From NCBI RefSeq assembly GCF_005876835.1, contig NZ_PPSW01000026.1:1-64000 (forward strand): a stretch of DNA of 64,000 nucleotides, read 5' to 3'. The translations under genes were made by a program, and so were the position numbers. The notes beneath the pieces are model-generated. The model saw only the letters and a program-made list of their open reading frames with translations. It did no database searches and had not been told where the DNA came from. This document shows, piece after piece, positions 18,736 through 27,668 of the stretch (position 1 is its first letter; every line of letters starts with the position of its first letter). Source of the DNA: Pseudoalteromonas phenolica. GTDB taxonomy: Bacteria; Pseudomonadota; Gammaproteobacteria; Enterobacterales; Alteromonadaceae.

Positions 18736-18787
18736 GTGTCCGGAAACAGAACACATCGAAAACCGCAATGTGTCCATTTATGAACAC
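18736..18787 (-). promoter_or_regulatory. paired upstream activator sites
   Basis: Two imperfect palindromes share the form GTGTCC-N6/7-GAACAC: 18736-18754 and 18770-18787, centres about 33 bp (three helical turns) apart. They lie 60-125 bp upstream of the candidate -24/-12 promoter, where enhancer-binding proteins normally bind, and also upstream of the regulator gene itself. Confidence 0.6.
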
Positions 18788-18865
18788 ATTAATAGACGCA
18801 CTGTCACTAAATGAGGTAGGCTAAAAAGAATAAAAAGAAGCCAAAAATAGGCAAAGGCAAGGACC

Positions 18866-20296
18866 ATGACGCAAACAGTCAAACAAGCTGGACACATTTT
18901 AATTGTCGACGACAATACTGATATTTTAATCGCGGCTAAACTGTTGCTAAAAAAGCACTATCAAAAAGTACACACCACAGATAACCCCTTTGATATTGAA
19001 GAGATCGTAAAAACGCAGCCTATTGATGTGATCTTACTCGATATGAACTTCAGTCAAGACGCAATAAGCGGTAAAGAAGGGTTTTACTGGTTAAAGAAAG
19101 TCGTTGAGCAAGATCCCAGCATTGCAGTGCTGCTGATGACTGCATATGGCGATATTCAATTAGCCGTTGATGCCATTAAAGCCGGCGCTGCTGATTTTGT
19201 TGCCAAACCTTGGCAAAACGACCAACTCTTAGGAGCAGTCGCAGCCGCCTATGCACACGCCCAGGACAAACAGAAAGTTGGGCAACTGACTCGCCAAACA
19301 CAAGGGTTAAACCAAGCGCTTAACCAAGGTGCTAGTGGTAAAAACTTCGACTTTTTAGGTCAAAGTGCGGCCATGCAGCAAGTATTTAGCACCATAGAAA
19401 AAGCCGCGTTGACCGATGCCAATATTTTAATCACCGGCGAAAGTGGTACAGGTAAAGAGCTCGCCGCACATGCCATTCATCAAGCCAGCTTGCGTCGCGA
19501 AAATGCACTCATCAGCTTAGATATGGGGGCAATTGCTGACAACTTATTTGAAAGTGAGCTATTCGGCCATAAAAAAGGCGCGTTCACCGATGCCAAAGCA
19601 GACAAGGTAGGCCGCTTTGAGCTCGCCAACGAAGGCAGCCTATTTTTAGATGAGCTTGGCAACTTGCCACTGAGCCAGCAAACCACCTTATTAGCCGCGC
19701 TACAAAACCGCCAAGTCACCCCCGTTGGCGGCAATAAAGCCATAGATGTGAACATTCGCCTCATTTGTGCCACCAACGATAATTTACAACAAGCCGTCGA
19801 CGAAGGGCGTTTTAGACAAGATTTACTTTACCGTATCAACACCATTGAGATCCGTTTACCACCGTTGCGTGAGCGCAGTGAAGACATTCCGTTGTTAGTG
19901 AATTATTACCTCGAGCACTTCTGCCACAAATACAAACGCACATTAAGTGTCAGTGACACCGATTTGCAAACCTTGAGTGCCTACGCTTGGCCGGGTAACG
20001 TGCGAGAGCTGGCGCATGCTATTGAGCGTGCTGTGATCTTAAGTGAGGGTGAGCTACTGGATATCAGCACTGTGGTTGGCCAAGTAACTACCAGCGCACA
20101 ACCAAGCCAAGCTGAAAGTGCGCAAAGCGAGTGCGAGCAATTAATTAATGCAGACACCTTTAACCTTGAAGAACTTGAACACCGCACCGTTCGCGCGGCA
20201 TTAAAGCACTATCAGGGTAATGTCTCGCAGGCAGCTAAAGCGCTAGGATTAACTCGTGGCGCAATGTATCGCCGCCTCGAAAAATACGACTTATAA
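18866..20296 (+). CDS. sigma-54-dependent response regulator (NtrC family)
   Basis: A 476-residue enhancer-binding protein: receiver domain (residues ~10-125, acidic pair D15/D16, phospho-acceptor D59 in ILLDMN, K114), AAA+ domain with Walker A GESGTGKE (191-198), the sigma-54-contacting GAFTDA loop (238-243), Walker B SLFLDELGNL and the arginine-rich second region of homology, and a C-terminal Fis-type helix-turn-helix (VSQAAKALGLTRGAMYRRLEKY). It should be activated by the kinase encoded 15 bp downstream and is a good candidate to drive the divergent ABC operon through the sites described above. AAGGA precedes the ATG. Confidence 0.95.
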   Translation: MTQTVKQAGHILIVDDNTDILIAAKLLLKKHYQKVHTTDNPFDIEEIVKTQPIDVILLDMNFSQDAISGKEGFYWLKKVVEQDPSIAVLLMTAYGDIQLAVDAIKAGAADFVAKPWQNDQLLGAVAAAYAHAQDKQKVGQLTRQTQGLNQALNQGASGKNFDFLGQSAAMQQVFSTIEKAALTDANILITGESGTGKELAAHAIHQASLRRENALISLDMGAIADNLFESELFGHKKGAFTDAKADKVGRFELANEGSLFLDELGNLPLSQQTTLLAALQNRQVTPVGGNKAIDVNIRLICATNDNLQQAVDEGRFRQDLLYRINTIEIRLPPLRERSEDIPLLVNYYLEHFCHKYKRTLSVSDTDLQTLSAYAWPGNVRELAHAIERAVILSEGELLDISTVVGQVTTSAQPSQAESAQSECEQLINADTFNLEELEHRTVRAALKHYQGNVSQAAKALGLTRGAMYRRLEKYDL

Positions 20297-20311
20297 CCGG
20301 AGCTGAGTATT

Positions 20312-21628
20312 TTGAGTTACTTCACGAAGCACCCTACAACGGTATTTTTTGCCACCATCTTGTTACTTTGCGTGCTGATCACCACCACTACAAGCTTGTA
20401 TATACAAGATGGATTTTCAGCAACTTTACTACTTTTAAGCTTATTTTCGTGTGCGACATTGTTTTCGCTAATCTCTCAATTTAATAAACAAAACAAGCAC
20501 ATGAACTTTGTTTTAAAGTCTTTAGCGAATGGCGATAGTTCTTTGGGGTTAAGTAAGCACCACCCTATGCATAGCCACCTTGAAGAGATCAAAGAAAACA
20601 TTCAAAGTGCGCGCTTTAATGCCGAGCAACAGGCACACTTTTTACAGGCCTTATTAGTGCATATTGATTTGGCCGTCGTGGTGTGTGATGACACGGGCGA
20701 CGTGATTGAATCAAACCCAGCTGTTGCCAAATTACTCGGTAAAGCAGTTCGCCACTGTGATGATTTGGCGCATATCGCACCTTTAGTCGAAAATTGTGAC
20801 CGCAGCCTCAAAACCATTGCCAATTGGCAATATGGTGAGCAGCAAGACACCTTGTCTATACAAGTAAGTATCGCTCATATTCAAGGTAAGATCCGCAAAA
20901 TTATTACCTTGCACTCGATTCGTGATGCCTTACAAAACAAAGAGCAACAAGCCTATAAGCGACTTACCAAAGTGCTCACTCACGAAGTTGCCAACTCCAT
21001 CACGCCGCTCGCTTCTATTGCTCAAAGTTGTGAAAGCCTGTTACCCGAGACACTTACTTTTGATGATGAAGAAGACAAAGACGATTTGGCCATGGCGCTA
21101 AAAACACTGGCAAAACGCACCGAATATTTAGGTGACTTTATCGGTCGCTTTAGAGAAGTCAGTAATTTACCTGCTCCCACGCTTAATCCTGAGCAACTTG
21201 CTCCATTAGTTGAAGGCGTATTTCAGCTGCATCAACAAACTTGTATCGCAGCTAATATCGATTTACAGCTCGACGTATCGCACTCTCAACTGACTATGCT
21301 AGATAGCGCACAGGTTGAGCAAGTACTTATTAACTTAACCAAGAATGCCATTGAAGCGGTGCAGCAAAACAGCGGCGACACTTCAGCAAGCGTGCAATTA
21401 AAAACAGGCTGTAATGAAGCAAGCCAGCACTATGTTGAAGTCAGCGATAACGGCCCGGGCGTGGCAGAGCATGTGGTCGACATGATGTTCGTGCCGTTTT
21501 TTACCACCAAGCAAAAAGGCTCAGGCATAGGGTTAAGCCTTTCAAGGCAGATTATGTTGAACCATGGCGGAGATTTAATTTACATCCAACGCGAACAAGG
21601 TGCTTGTTTTAGATGCGTATTTGGATGA
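20312..21628 (+). CDS. sensor histidine kinase (NtrB-like)
   Basis: A 438-residue membrane kinase. Two membrane helices at the N-terminus (VFFATILLLCVLITTTTSLYI and SATLLLLSLFSCATLFSLIS) have almost no periplasmic loop, so it may sense the membrane or cytosol. A PAS-like region (residues ~105-200) precedes the dimerisation H-box LTHEVANSITPL (His224) and the ATPase domain (NLTKNAIEAV, SDNGPGV, GSGIGLSLSRQI). The start codon is TTG, with CCGGAG ten bases upstream. It forms an operon with the sigma-54 regulator. A diverged duplicate of its 3' end follows the stop. Confidence 0.9.
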   Translation: MSYFTKHPTTVFFATILLLCVLITTTTSLYIQDGFSATLLLLSLFSCATLFSLISQFNKQNKHMNFVLKSLANGDSSLGLSKHHPMHSHLEEIKENIQSARFNAEQQAHFLQALLVHIDLAVVVCDDTGDVIESNPAVAKLLGKAVRHCDDLAHIAPLVENCDRSLKTIANWQYGEQQDTLSIQVSIAHIQGKIRKIITLHSIRDALQNKEQQAYKRLTKVLTHEVANSITPLASIAQSCESLLPETLTFDDEEDKDDLAMALKTLAKRTEYLGDFIGRFREVSNLPAPTLNPEQLAPLVEGVFQLHQQTCIAANIDLQLDVSHSQLTMLDSAQVEQVLINLTKNAIEAVQQNSGDTSASVQLKTGCNEASQHYVEVSDNGPGVAEHVVDMMFVPFFTTKQKGSGIGLSLSRQIMLNHGGDLIYIQREQGACFRCVFG

Positions 21629-21656
21629 TGTTCGTGTCTATACTTGAGGCTTCATA

Positions 21657-21795
21657 ACCAAGCAAAAGGGTTCAGGGATTGGTTTGAGCTTGTCTCGGCA
21701 AATAATGTGCTCATACCTTAAGAAACATGGCGGCGACCTCATTTACATCCAACGGGAGCGAGACGCCTGTTTTAGGTGCGTATTTGGATGATGTT
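21657..21795 (+). pseudogene. degenerate duplicate of the kinase 3' end
   Basis: This 139-bp segment repeats, with many substitutions and an internal ~9-base insertion, the last part of the histidine kinase gene (21506-21640): both contain ACCAAGCAAAA..GG.TCAGG, CATGGCGG, TTACATCCAACG and GCGTATTTGGATGATGTT. Translation gives the G2-box and C-terminal residues interrupted by stops and frame changes. It is either a partial tandem duplication or the tail of a lost paralogue. Confidence 0.75.
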
Positions 21796-21831
21796 TGATT
21801 TATACCCTTGAATTTTATCTCTAAACCAAAA

Positions 21832-22470
21832 TCAAATTATCAATCCATTTTGCCAAGCATGTACCGCGGCCTGAGTTCGGTCTCTGACGTTTAACTTTGA
21901 CAAGATATTGCTGACATGTGTGCGCACTGTTTTGACTGAGATAAACAATTGTTCGGATATTTCGGCATTAGACAGACCTTGCGCAATAGCGCGTAATACC
22001 TCTGACTCGCGGTCGCTTAATTGCATTTCTTTATTTCGTTCAGCAGAAAGAATTCTTGTAGCAACCATAGGAGATAAAGTGCTAACGCCCTGTGAAGCTT
22101 TGCGTATCGCATCGACTAACGCGTCTGGTTGTATGTCTTTAAGTAGATAAGCGATAACTCCAGCATCTAATGCAGGAAATATTAATGTATCTTGGTGAAA
22201 TGAGGTTAGGATCACCACCTGAATATGTGGATATTGTTGTTTAATCTGCTTCGCAGCTTGAACTCCCTCAACTTCTCCATCCAAAATCAGATCGAGTAAT
22301 ACAACATCTGGTTCATTGTCAGCAATAACCGCCATACCATCAGGTATAGTGCCAGCTTCTGCCACAACCGACATATCAGGCTGCATTTGTAAAAACTGGA
22401 CGATACCACTACGTACTATTGCATGGTCGTCTATGGTAACGATTTTAATTTTCTTTTCTTTATCTTTCAT
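21832..22470 (-). CDS. NarL/FixJ-family response regulator
   Basis: A 212-residue two-domain regulator: receiver domain (D14/D15, phospho-acceptor D60 in DVVLLDLIL, switch region LTSFHQD, K116) and a LuxR-type HTH (LSDRESEVLRAIAQGLSNAEISEQLFISVKTVRTHVSNILSKL in outline). It starts four bases after the histidine kinase stop codon, so the two are translated as a pair. GCAAGGAG precedes the ATG. The divergent ABC-2 transporter is its most likely target, by analogy with NarL-type systems that control adjacent BcrAB-like exporters. Confidence 0.94.
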   Translation of the reverse strand: MKDKEKKIKIVTIDDHAIVRSGIVQFLQMQPDMSVVAEAGTIPDGMAVIADNEPDVVLLDLILDGEVEGVQAAKQIKQQYPHIQVVILTSFHQDTLIFPALDAGVIAYLLKDIQPDALVDAIRKASQGVSTLSPMVATRILSAERNKEMQLSDRESEVLRAIAQGLSNAEISEQLFISVKTVRTHVSNILSKLNVRDRTQAAVHAWQNGLII

Positions 22471-22474
22471 ATGA

Positions 22475-23884
22475 TTACTCCTTGCTTGCTGAAGGTAGAT
22501 ATCCAGTAAGACAGGTTACCTTACGTTTGCTATCATCTTCACGCTGCTCTAAAGATAAACGCCCACCCAGAGAATGTAGCTTTTGTTTTATGATCTCTAA
22601 GCCTTGACCAAAGCAGGGGTTAAACTGCGCCGTGCCATTATCGAATAAACTAAAGCGGCTTTCACCGTCATTGAGCTCAAGACATAAGCGAATAGTGTCT
22701 GCGTCACTATGCTTAGAGATATTTTGTAGCCCCTCTTTAATACTCGCAAACAAGTAACTTGATATTTGTCCTCTTTGAGGCTTTTTTACCTCCAAGTTAC
22801 GGCCAGTTTGTTGCTTCCAACACGCCAAATAAGTAGTTAATTCTGACATCTCAACGTATGCTTGCGCCGATGATTCGTGCTCAGTTTGTACCTGTAAAAT
22901 CCGATTAACTTGTTCAAATGCTTGCTGATTATTACTCTGGGCTTGTTTTAAAAGTAGACTCAATTGTGTTTCTGAGTGTGCCAATGTTTGACAACTAGAT
23001 AGGTTTAAGTTGTTTGCGAACAACAGTTGCTTAACGGTATCGTGCAGCTCTCCGGCAAATTCTATACGCTGCTTTTGTAATCTTGTTTCTTGCTCTTGCT
23101 TAATATGTACATCAAGCTGTTCAACAAGTCGGTTTAACTTATCAAAACTCTGCTCTAGCTCGTCAGCCCCATCTATTGTTAGGCGCTCAGTCAATCGCCC
23201 TTGCCCCCATTGTAATGTCACATGATTAAAGTGCTTTAAGCGCTTTTGAATACGGCTGCCTACGATCCACATAACAATGGCGCCACAGCATAAAATAAAT
23301 CCTGCAACTATAAGTGCGAAAGGTAAAAAGCTAACCCATTGTGACAACAACGAAGAAGGGGTTGAGCCGACTGCAGACCAGTTATCGATCCACATTACCA
23401 CAGCGCCTAGTTGCTTACCTTGATGGTCGGTTAAGGCACGGGTGAAAATGACAACATCATCAGCCATCATCTCAACGCCACTGTTATGATGCACTAACAA
23501 GGCATCCGTAAGGTCGTCTCTCACTTGCAGGGGCAATTGCGCGCCAATATCACCAACAAAAAGTGGGCCATGCTCAGTTTGCGCAATGACTTTAGCTTCT
23601 AAATCTACCACCACAACTTTACGAATATTAAGGGCACTTAAATAAGGTGAATCGTCAAAATGCAGCTCACTCAGCCCACCTGTTTGTTTCATTTCTAGAA
23701 TAATTTTCGGAGCAATCTCTTGCTCATACAAAGCATAGATTTCAGATATTTTAGGCACATTAAAAATCAGTAACTGCACGGTCACTAAACTAAAACAGGC
23801 AAAAAAGCTGACCAACAATAGGCCTATTATTACTTTTGTTCTGATTGAGTAAGCCGTAAGGCACTGTTTTAAGTAATCAATCAC
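22475..23884 (-). CDS. NarL-type sensor histidine kinase (HisKA_3)
   Basis: A 469-residue kinase: first membrane helix (VIIGLLLVSFFACFSLVTVQLLIF), a periplasmic domain of about 140 residues, second helix (FALIVAGFILCCGAIVMWIV), HAMP linker, long coiled coil, the HisKA_3 box FAGELHDTVKQLLF (His281) and a HATPase_c domain (IKEGLQNISKHSDA, LFDNG, FGQGLEIIKQKL). The start is a GTG with AAGGA nine bases upstream. It pairs with the NarL-type regulator encoded immediately downstream. The periplasmic domain is family-specific and the signal unknown. Confidence 0.92.
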   Translation of the reverse strand: MIDYLKQCLTAYSIRTKVIIGLLLVSFFACFSLVTVQLLIFNVPKISEIYALYEQEIAPKIILEMKQTGGLSELHFDDSPYLSALNIRKVVVVDLEAKVIAQTEHGPLFVGDIGAQLPLQVRDDLTDALLVHHNSGVEMMADDVVIFTRALTDHQGKQLGAVVMWIDNWSAVGSTPSSLLSQWVSFLPFALIVAGFILCCGAIVMWIVGSRIQKRLKHFNHVTLQWGQGRLTERLTIDGADELEQSFDKLNRLVEQLDVHIKQEQETRLQKQRIEFAGELHDTVKQLLFANNLNLSSCQTLAHSETQLSLLLKQAQSNNQQAFEQVNRILQVQTEHESSAQAYVEMSELTTYLACWKQQTGRNLEVKKPQRGQISSYLFASIKEGLQNISKHSDADTIRLCLELNDGESRFSLFDNGTAQFNPCFGQGLEIIKQKLHSLGGRLSLEQREDDSKRKVTCLTGYLPSASKE

Positions 23885-24045
23885 TCGATACTATCCTTGT
23901 GAATAGATAAATTCGCCCAGCAAGTGTACAGATTTATTTATCAAAAGGGATCGGTCTAGAGACCTATTTAATTTCGGGCGCACCGCTGATGTATATGCCT
24001 GATGATATTGCTCTAATAGAGCCAAAGATGATGTTGGAGTAAACG

Positions 24046-24969
24046 ATGGAACAGGCCGCAGTAAAAATAGTGAATGCACACAAAGCATTTTCTAACACAC
24101 AAGTATTAAAAGCGCTCAATATGACCGTCCCAACAGGGAGTGTATATGCCTTGTTAGGAAACAATGGTGCCGGAAAATCCACCTTACTCAGTATGTTACT
24201 CGGTGCGCTTCAACCTGAACAAGGTGATATTCGTTTATTGGGTGAGCCTGTCAGCACGCGCTTAAAGTCGCGTTTAGGTTGCCTCATTGATGCGCCTGCT
24301 TTTTATCAAAACCTAACGATTAAAGAGTTCCTAAGTTATTGCGCAAAGATGAAAGGCTTACCAAAACAGTGCATTGATGAAGCACTGACTATTGTAAACT
24401 TACAAGCCAAACAACATACGCGCTTAAAACGCTGCTCTCTAGGCATGAAACAAAGAGCAGCACTTGCCAATGCCATTTTAGGTCAACCCGAACTGCTGAT
24501 ATTAGATGAACCAACCAACGGCCTCGACCCAAGCGGTATTGAAGAAATTAGAACCTTGATCCGCACACTACCTGAGCGCTTTAACACGACCGTGTTATTC
24601 TCTAGCCATGTGCTTGAAGAGGTTGAAAAAGTGGCAACACATGTTGGCATTCTTGCACAAGGTAACCTAGTGATCGAAGGAAGCTTACCTGACTTACTAG
24701 ACGACCCTCTGGGCACATTAGAAGTGTCGATATCAGCTGAGCATACCGATAAAGCTCAAACACTTTTAAGTAGAGTCTTTAAAGTATCAACACCAGAAGC
24801 CGGCAAGATCACCATTCATCAAATAGACAAGTCGCTTTGTCCACAGGTGTATAAATCTCTACTGGCACAAAATATCGACTTTTACCAATTCCGTTACCAC
24901 ACGCAAAGCTTGTCAAAGCTATTTAATAACATACATCTATCAATGCATAAGGAGGCTGAATATGCTTAA
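24046..24969 (+). CDS. ABC transporter ATP-binding protein (BcrA-like)
   Basis: A 307-residue ATPase: Walker A GNNGAGKST, signature SLGMKQR, Walker B LLILDEPTNGLDP, switch histidine in LFSSHVLEEVE, then a ~90-residue C-terminal extension. This is the pattern of the BcrA/NodI/LanF group that pairs with ABC-2 permeases in antibiotic self-protection or export. It overlaps the permease gene by eight bases, so the two are translationally coupled, and diverges from the NarL-type two-component pair. GGAG precedes the ATG. Confidence 0.94.
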   Translation: MEQAAVKIVNAHKAFSNTQVLKALNMTVPTGSVYALLGNNGAGKSTLLSMLLGALQPEQGDIRLLGEPVSTRLKSRLGCLIDAPAFYQNLTIKEFLSYCAKMKGLPKQCIDEALTIVNLQAKQHTRLKRCSLGMKQRAALANAILGQPELLILDEPTNGLDPSGIEEIRTLIRTLPERFNTTVLFSSHVLEEVEKVATHVGILAQGNLVIEGSLPDLLDDPLGTLEVSISAEHTDKAQTLLSRVFKVSTPEAGKITIHQIDKSLCPQVYKSLLAQNIDFYQFRYHTQSLSKLFNNIHLSMHKEAEYA

Positions 24970-25714
24970 ACAAACGCTGAGTGTTTTGCTGTGTGAGTGT
25001 ACTAAACTAAAAAGGCAGTGGCTGATACCTCTACTTTTTGCCTGCCCTTTGGCCGTGATAAGTTTGCAATTCTTAGTGACTTTTGAGCGTGGACTCGATG
25101 TTTTTGCTGAGTTTGGGTGGTTTGGATATATATCAGCTAATTCGACATTGTGGCTTGGATTGATGCTGCCTATGTTAATTGCTTTAGTCACCACTATTAT
25201 TCATCAAATAGAACACAAAGATAATGGCTGGTTATTGATGAGCAGCTTTGCTATCTCACCTATTCAGCTATTCATTGCTAAATTTACCATTACCTCTTTG
25301 CTGATCGTTTTGGCTAACCTGCTGATGGTGTGCTTTATTTTTATCAGTGCGTGGTTGCTTATGCAGCTCGGTTTTCCGAAGTTTGAAAGCACCGACATAA
25401 GTTTTTTACAGTTTTTCATTAACGCGTCGATTACTAGTCTACCCCTTATTTTGATAGGTTTGATTATTTCAAAATTAATCAATAACTTTGCCGCTCCAAT
25501 TGGCGCAGCCTTTATCATGGTTATTTTTGCTATGAGCCTTTCAAGATCTGAAAGTCATTGGTTGTATAGCCCTTGGACCTACCCTATGGTCAGCGTTCAC
25601 GTAGCAGACCAAGCTGCTACAAACCTTGCGCTTACATTGAGCTTAGGAATAAGCGTTGCGCTCTTTACAATTGCTTGTACTTTATATTGTTGGCGACCTA
25701 AGCAACATGCCTAA
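24962..25714 (+). CDS. ABC-2 type permease (lantibiotic-protection-like)
   Basis: A 250-residue membrane protein with about six helices. The layout resembles the LanE/LanG-like ABC2_membrane_4 permeases: a cytosolic start (LSVLLCECTKLKRQW), an early helix, a large loop, then IEHKDNGWLLMSSFAISPIQLFIAKF, close to the Ehk.ngWkll...P.s....y..K signature of lantibiotic and bacitracin protection permeases. It partners the preceding ATPase. Substrate is not proven; its similarity type makes self-protection against the lanthipeptide encoded 26 kb away worth testing. Its stop overlaps that of the convergent acyltransferase by four bases. Confidence 0.88.
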   Translation: MLKQTLSVLLCECTKLKRQWLIPLLFACPLAVISLQFLVTFERGLDVFAEFGWFGYISANSTLWLGLMLPMLIALVTTIIHQIEHKDNGWLLMSSFAISPIQLFIAKFTITSLLIVLANLLMVCFIFISAWLLMQLGFPKFESTDISFLQFFINASITSLPLILIGLIISKLINNFAAPIGAAFIMVIFAMSLSRSESHWLYSPWTYPMVSVHVADQAATNLALTLSLGISVALFTIACTLYCWRPKQHA

Positions 25715-26985
25715 AGAATTTGTATTGCGATAGGTATTACCACAATGATACCTATCCATTTTCTAAATTTGGCATGAAATAACAAAGGTTCTTTGTGTTT
25801 TAAAGTAGACTCTACCTTGCCTATTTTCATGCCAAATAGCGGTCTAAGCAAAGCAACATAACTCAACCCCCAACAAGCCAGCGCACATAGTCCAAACGTC
25901 ATTACAATAATGAGTGTCGGCTCTAACCAAGGGCCTAACTGTAATGGACTAAAGTAATAAGCTAAACCAATGATCACACTTTGATGAAAAATATAAAATG
26001 GAAACACCCAACCATTGAGCTTATTTAAAATGGGGTGAGTGCGAGTTAAAAAACGCATAGCCAATGCCAGCATGGTCATCACGCCTAATAACCTTTGTGC
26101 GGTATAGAACATATCCATACTGGTGATCTGCCATTGCAAGTTTTGACTATCTAGCCAAATACTCTGATACCCCCAAACTACGCCAAGATAACCCAGAACA
26201 AATAACCCGAGTAAAATGTGCCAGTGCTGAGCCAACGATGCAAAAAACGCTCTGTGATGAACCAATAAAAAGCCATAGAGTAAAAAAATAAATCCCATAG
26301 GGTAGCGAAACGTGTCACTCGGCCATGAGAGTTTCAAAACGCAAAGCGGCACCAGTAATCCTAAATATACCCAAAACACAGGGAGATTTAAGAAACGTGC
26401 TATGCCCTTATGTAACCATCGGCTTTGTAGTACAGGTATCATCAATACCAGCAACAAGGTAAATTGCCATAACGAGCGCAAGTACCAAAGGTGATTCACA
26501 TCGACATGAGGCCAAATCCCCGCTTGATATTGTGCAAATAGCGGGTGAGATAGGTCAAAAAACGCGATGTAAAACTCAATATAGCTAAGCGATAAACCGA
26601 CCTCTTGCTGCATTTGCGCATACAATTGAATAGGTACGACAAACCACACCCCCACCAGCAGGGGCAATAAGATTTTCACGGTTCGACTCATTAAAAACTG
26701 AGGCAATGGCGACTTCTGTAATAGGCAACTCAATGCGGCACCTGAAATAAACCAAATCAGTCCCATACGCCAAGGTGAGAGAAGCAACATCAGATTTTCT
26801 ATTTCTGTACTTAAGTAGGCACTTTTAAAATGAAAGCCCCAGTTTTGCGTATACAACATACCTGTGTGATAGAACACCAACAGACCAAACGCAAGTATTC
26901 TCAGCCAGTCTAACTCAACAAAACGTCCTGTCGGGCGGCTTACAAAATCAGCGGGTTGCCACCATTTAGCGATAGATTTGCACAT
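25711..26985 (-). CDS. acyltransferase family 3 membrane protein
   Basis: A 424-residue protein with ten or so membrane helices, of the Acyltransferase-3/OpgC-like family that transfers acyl groups to cell-surface sugars or glucans. Family features include RFVELDWLRILAFGLLVFYHTGM near the N-terminus (the catalytic histidine of this family lies in such a helix), WFISGAALSCLL, RTVKILLPLLVG and HLWYLRSLW. The acceptor cannot be inferred. It is transcribed convergently with the ABC-2 permease, overlapping it by four bases. A short AAAAGGT site precedes the ATG. Confidence 0.85.
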   Translation of the reverse strand: MCKSIAKWWQPADFVSRPTGRFVELDWLRILAFGLLVFYHTGMLYTQNWGFHFKSAYLSTEIENLMLLLSPWRMGLIWFISGAALSCLLQKSPLPQFLMSRTVKILLPLLVGVWFVVPIQLYAQMQQEVGLSLSYIEFYIAFFDLSHPLFAQYQAGIWPHVDVNHLWYLRSLWQFTLLLVLMIPVLQSRWLHKGIARFLNLPVFWVYLGLLVPLCVLKLSWPSDTFRYPMGFIFLLYGFLLVHHRAFFASLAQHWHILLGLFVLGYLGVVWGYQSIWLDSQNLQWQITSMDMFYTAQRLLGVMTMLALAMRFLTRTHPILNKLNGWVFPFYIFHQSVIIGLAYYFSPLQLGPWLEPTLIIVMTFGLCALACWGLSYVALLRPLFGMKIGKVESTLKHKEPLLFHAKFRKWIGIIVVIPIAIQIL

Positions 26986-27021
26986 ACCTTTTCCGTCAAT
27001 TTCTGAAACTTAGTTGCCTTA

Positions 27022-27287
27022 TATACCCAAACCACCTCAAGATACGAGGTTCAGCGAGAATTGATTGGCTGTCAGACAAGGCATCGATTTGAAGATCTAG
27101 TGGTTCTAAATCGAAAATTGATAACGCAGTATGAAAGCCAATCAAACTCGCCCAAGGGAGCGTGCTTTCAGTCCTATTTCATCGTCAAAGAACTTGGAAA
27201 GGACGCGTCATTACGCTGCGTCCTTTTCCTTGAACTAGAACAGAAGGCAGCGCTCTGAATCATGCATCTTGAGGTAGTTTGGGTATA
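27022..27287. mobile_element. MITE-like element with ~33-bp inverted termini
   Basis: The left end TATACCCAAACCACCTCAAG and right end (complement TATACCCAAACTACCTCAAG) extend as imperfect inverted repeats for about 33 bp, enclosing 266 bp without a transposase. Internal stems include TTGATTGGCT/AGCCAATCAA and GGACGC/GCGTCC. Flanks suggest insertion at a TA-rich target. The non-coding hairpin build is that of a miniature inverted-repeat element. Confidence 0.8.
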
Positions 27288-27668
27288 ATTTCTGAGTAAT
27301 TATCAAAATAAAATTAATATGTGCTTAAAAAACAGCGACTAGGGATAAGCGGTGGGATTGTGGGATAAACCTCTTGGGACTGGTTTAGTGAAGTAGCTCA
27401 CATCTGTTTCTGACAGCTTTTATTTATAAGTTAGAGCTTGTCTTACAGACAGCTACGAGCTCAACCAAGCTTCGATAAATAGCGAATGATGACAGTTGAT
27501 AACCCCCTCACCAGCATGCAAAATGCAAGACATGACCCAGTATATTCCTACTGTGAATTATGGCGTCATTTAATAGAAGTCGATGTGCGTTTTAAAAATA
27601 CTATTTTGGCAAAATTAGGCAGCTTTATGCTTATTTTAAGGAATAAGCTATATAGGGAATTTATAAAA
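27288..27668. other. non-coding interval, no clear content
   Basis: Between the MITE and the small membrane-protein gene. The frame of the next gene is open back to 27486, but that extension lacks a ribosome site and looks non-coding. Only a weak AGCTTGTC/GACAGCT hairpin near 27435 was seen. Confidence 0.4.

Noticed and set aside
27486..27668. N-terminal extension of the small membrane protein
   Set aside because: No ribosome site at 27486, composition unlike coding sequence, and AGGGA precedes the inner ATG.
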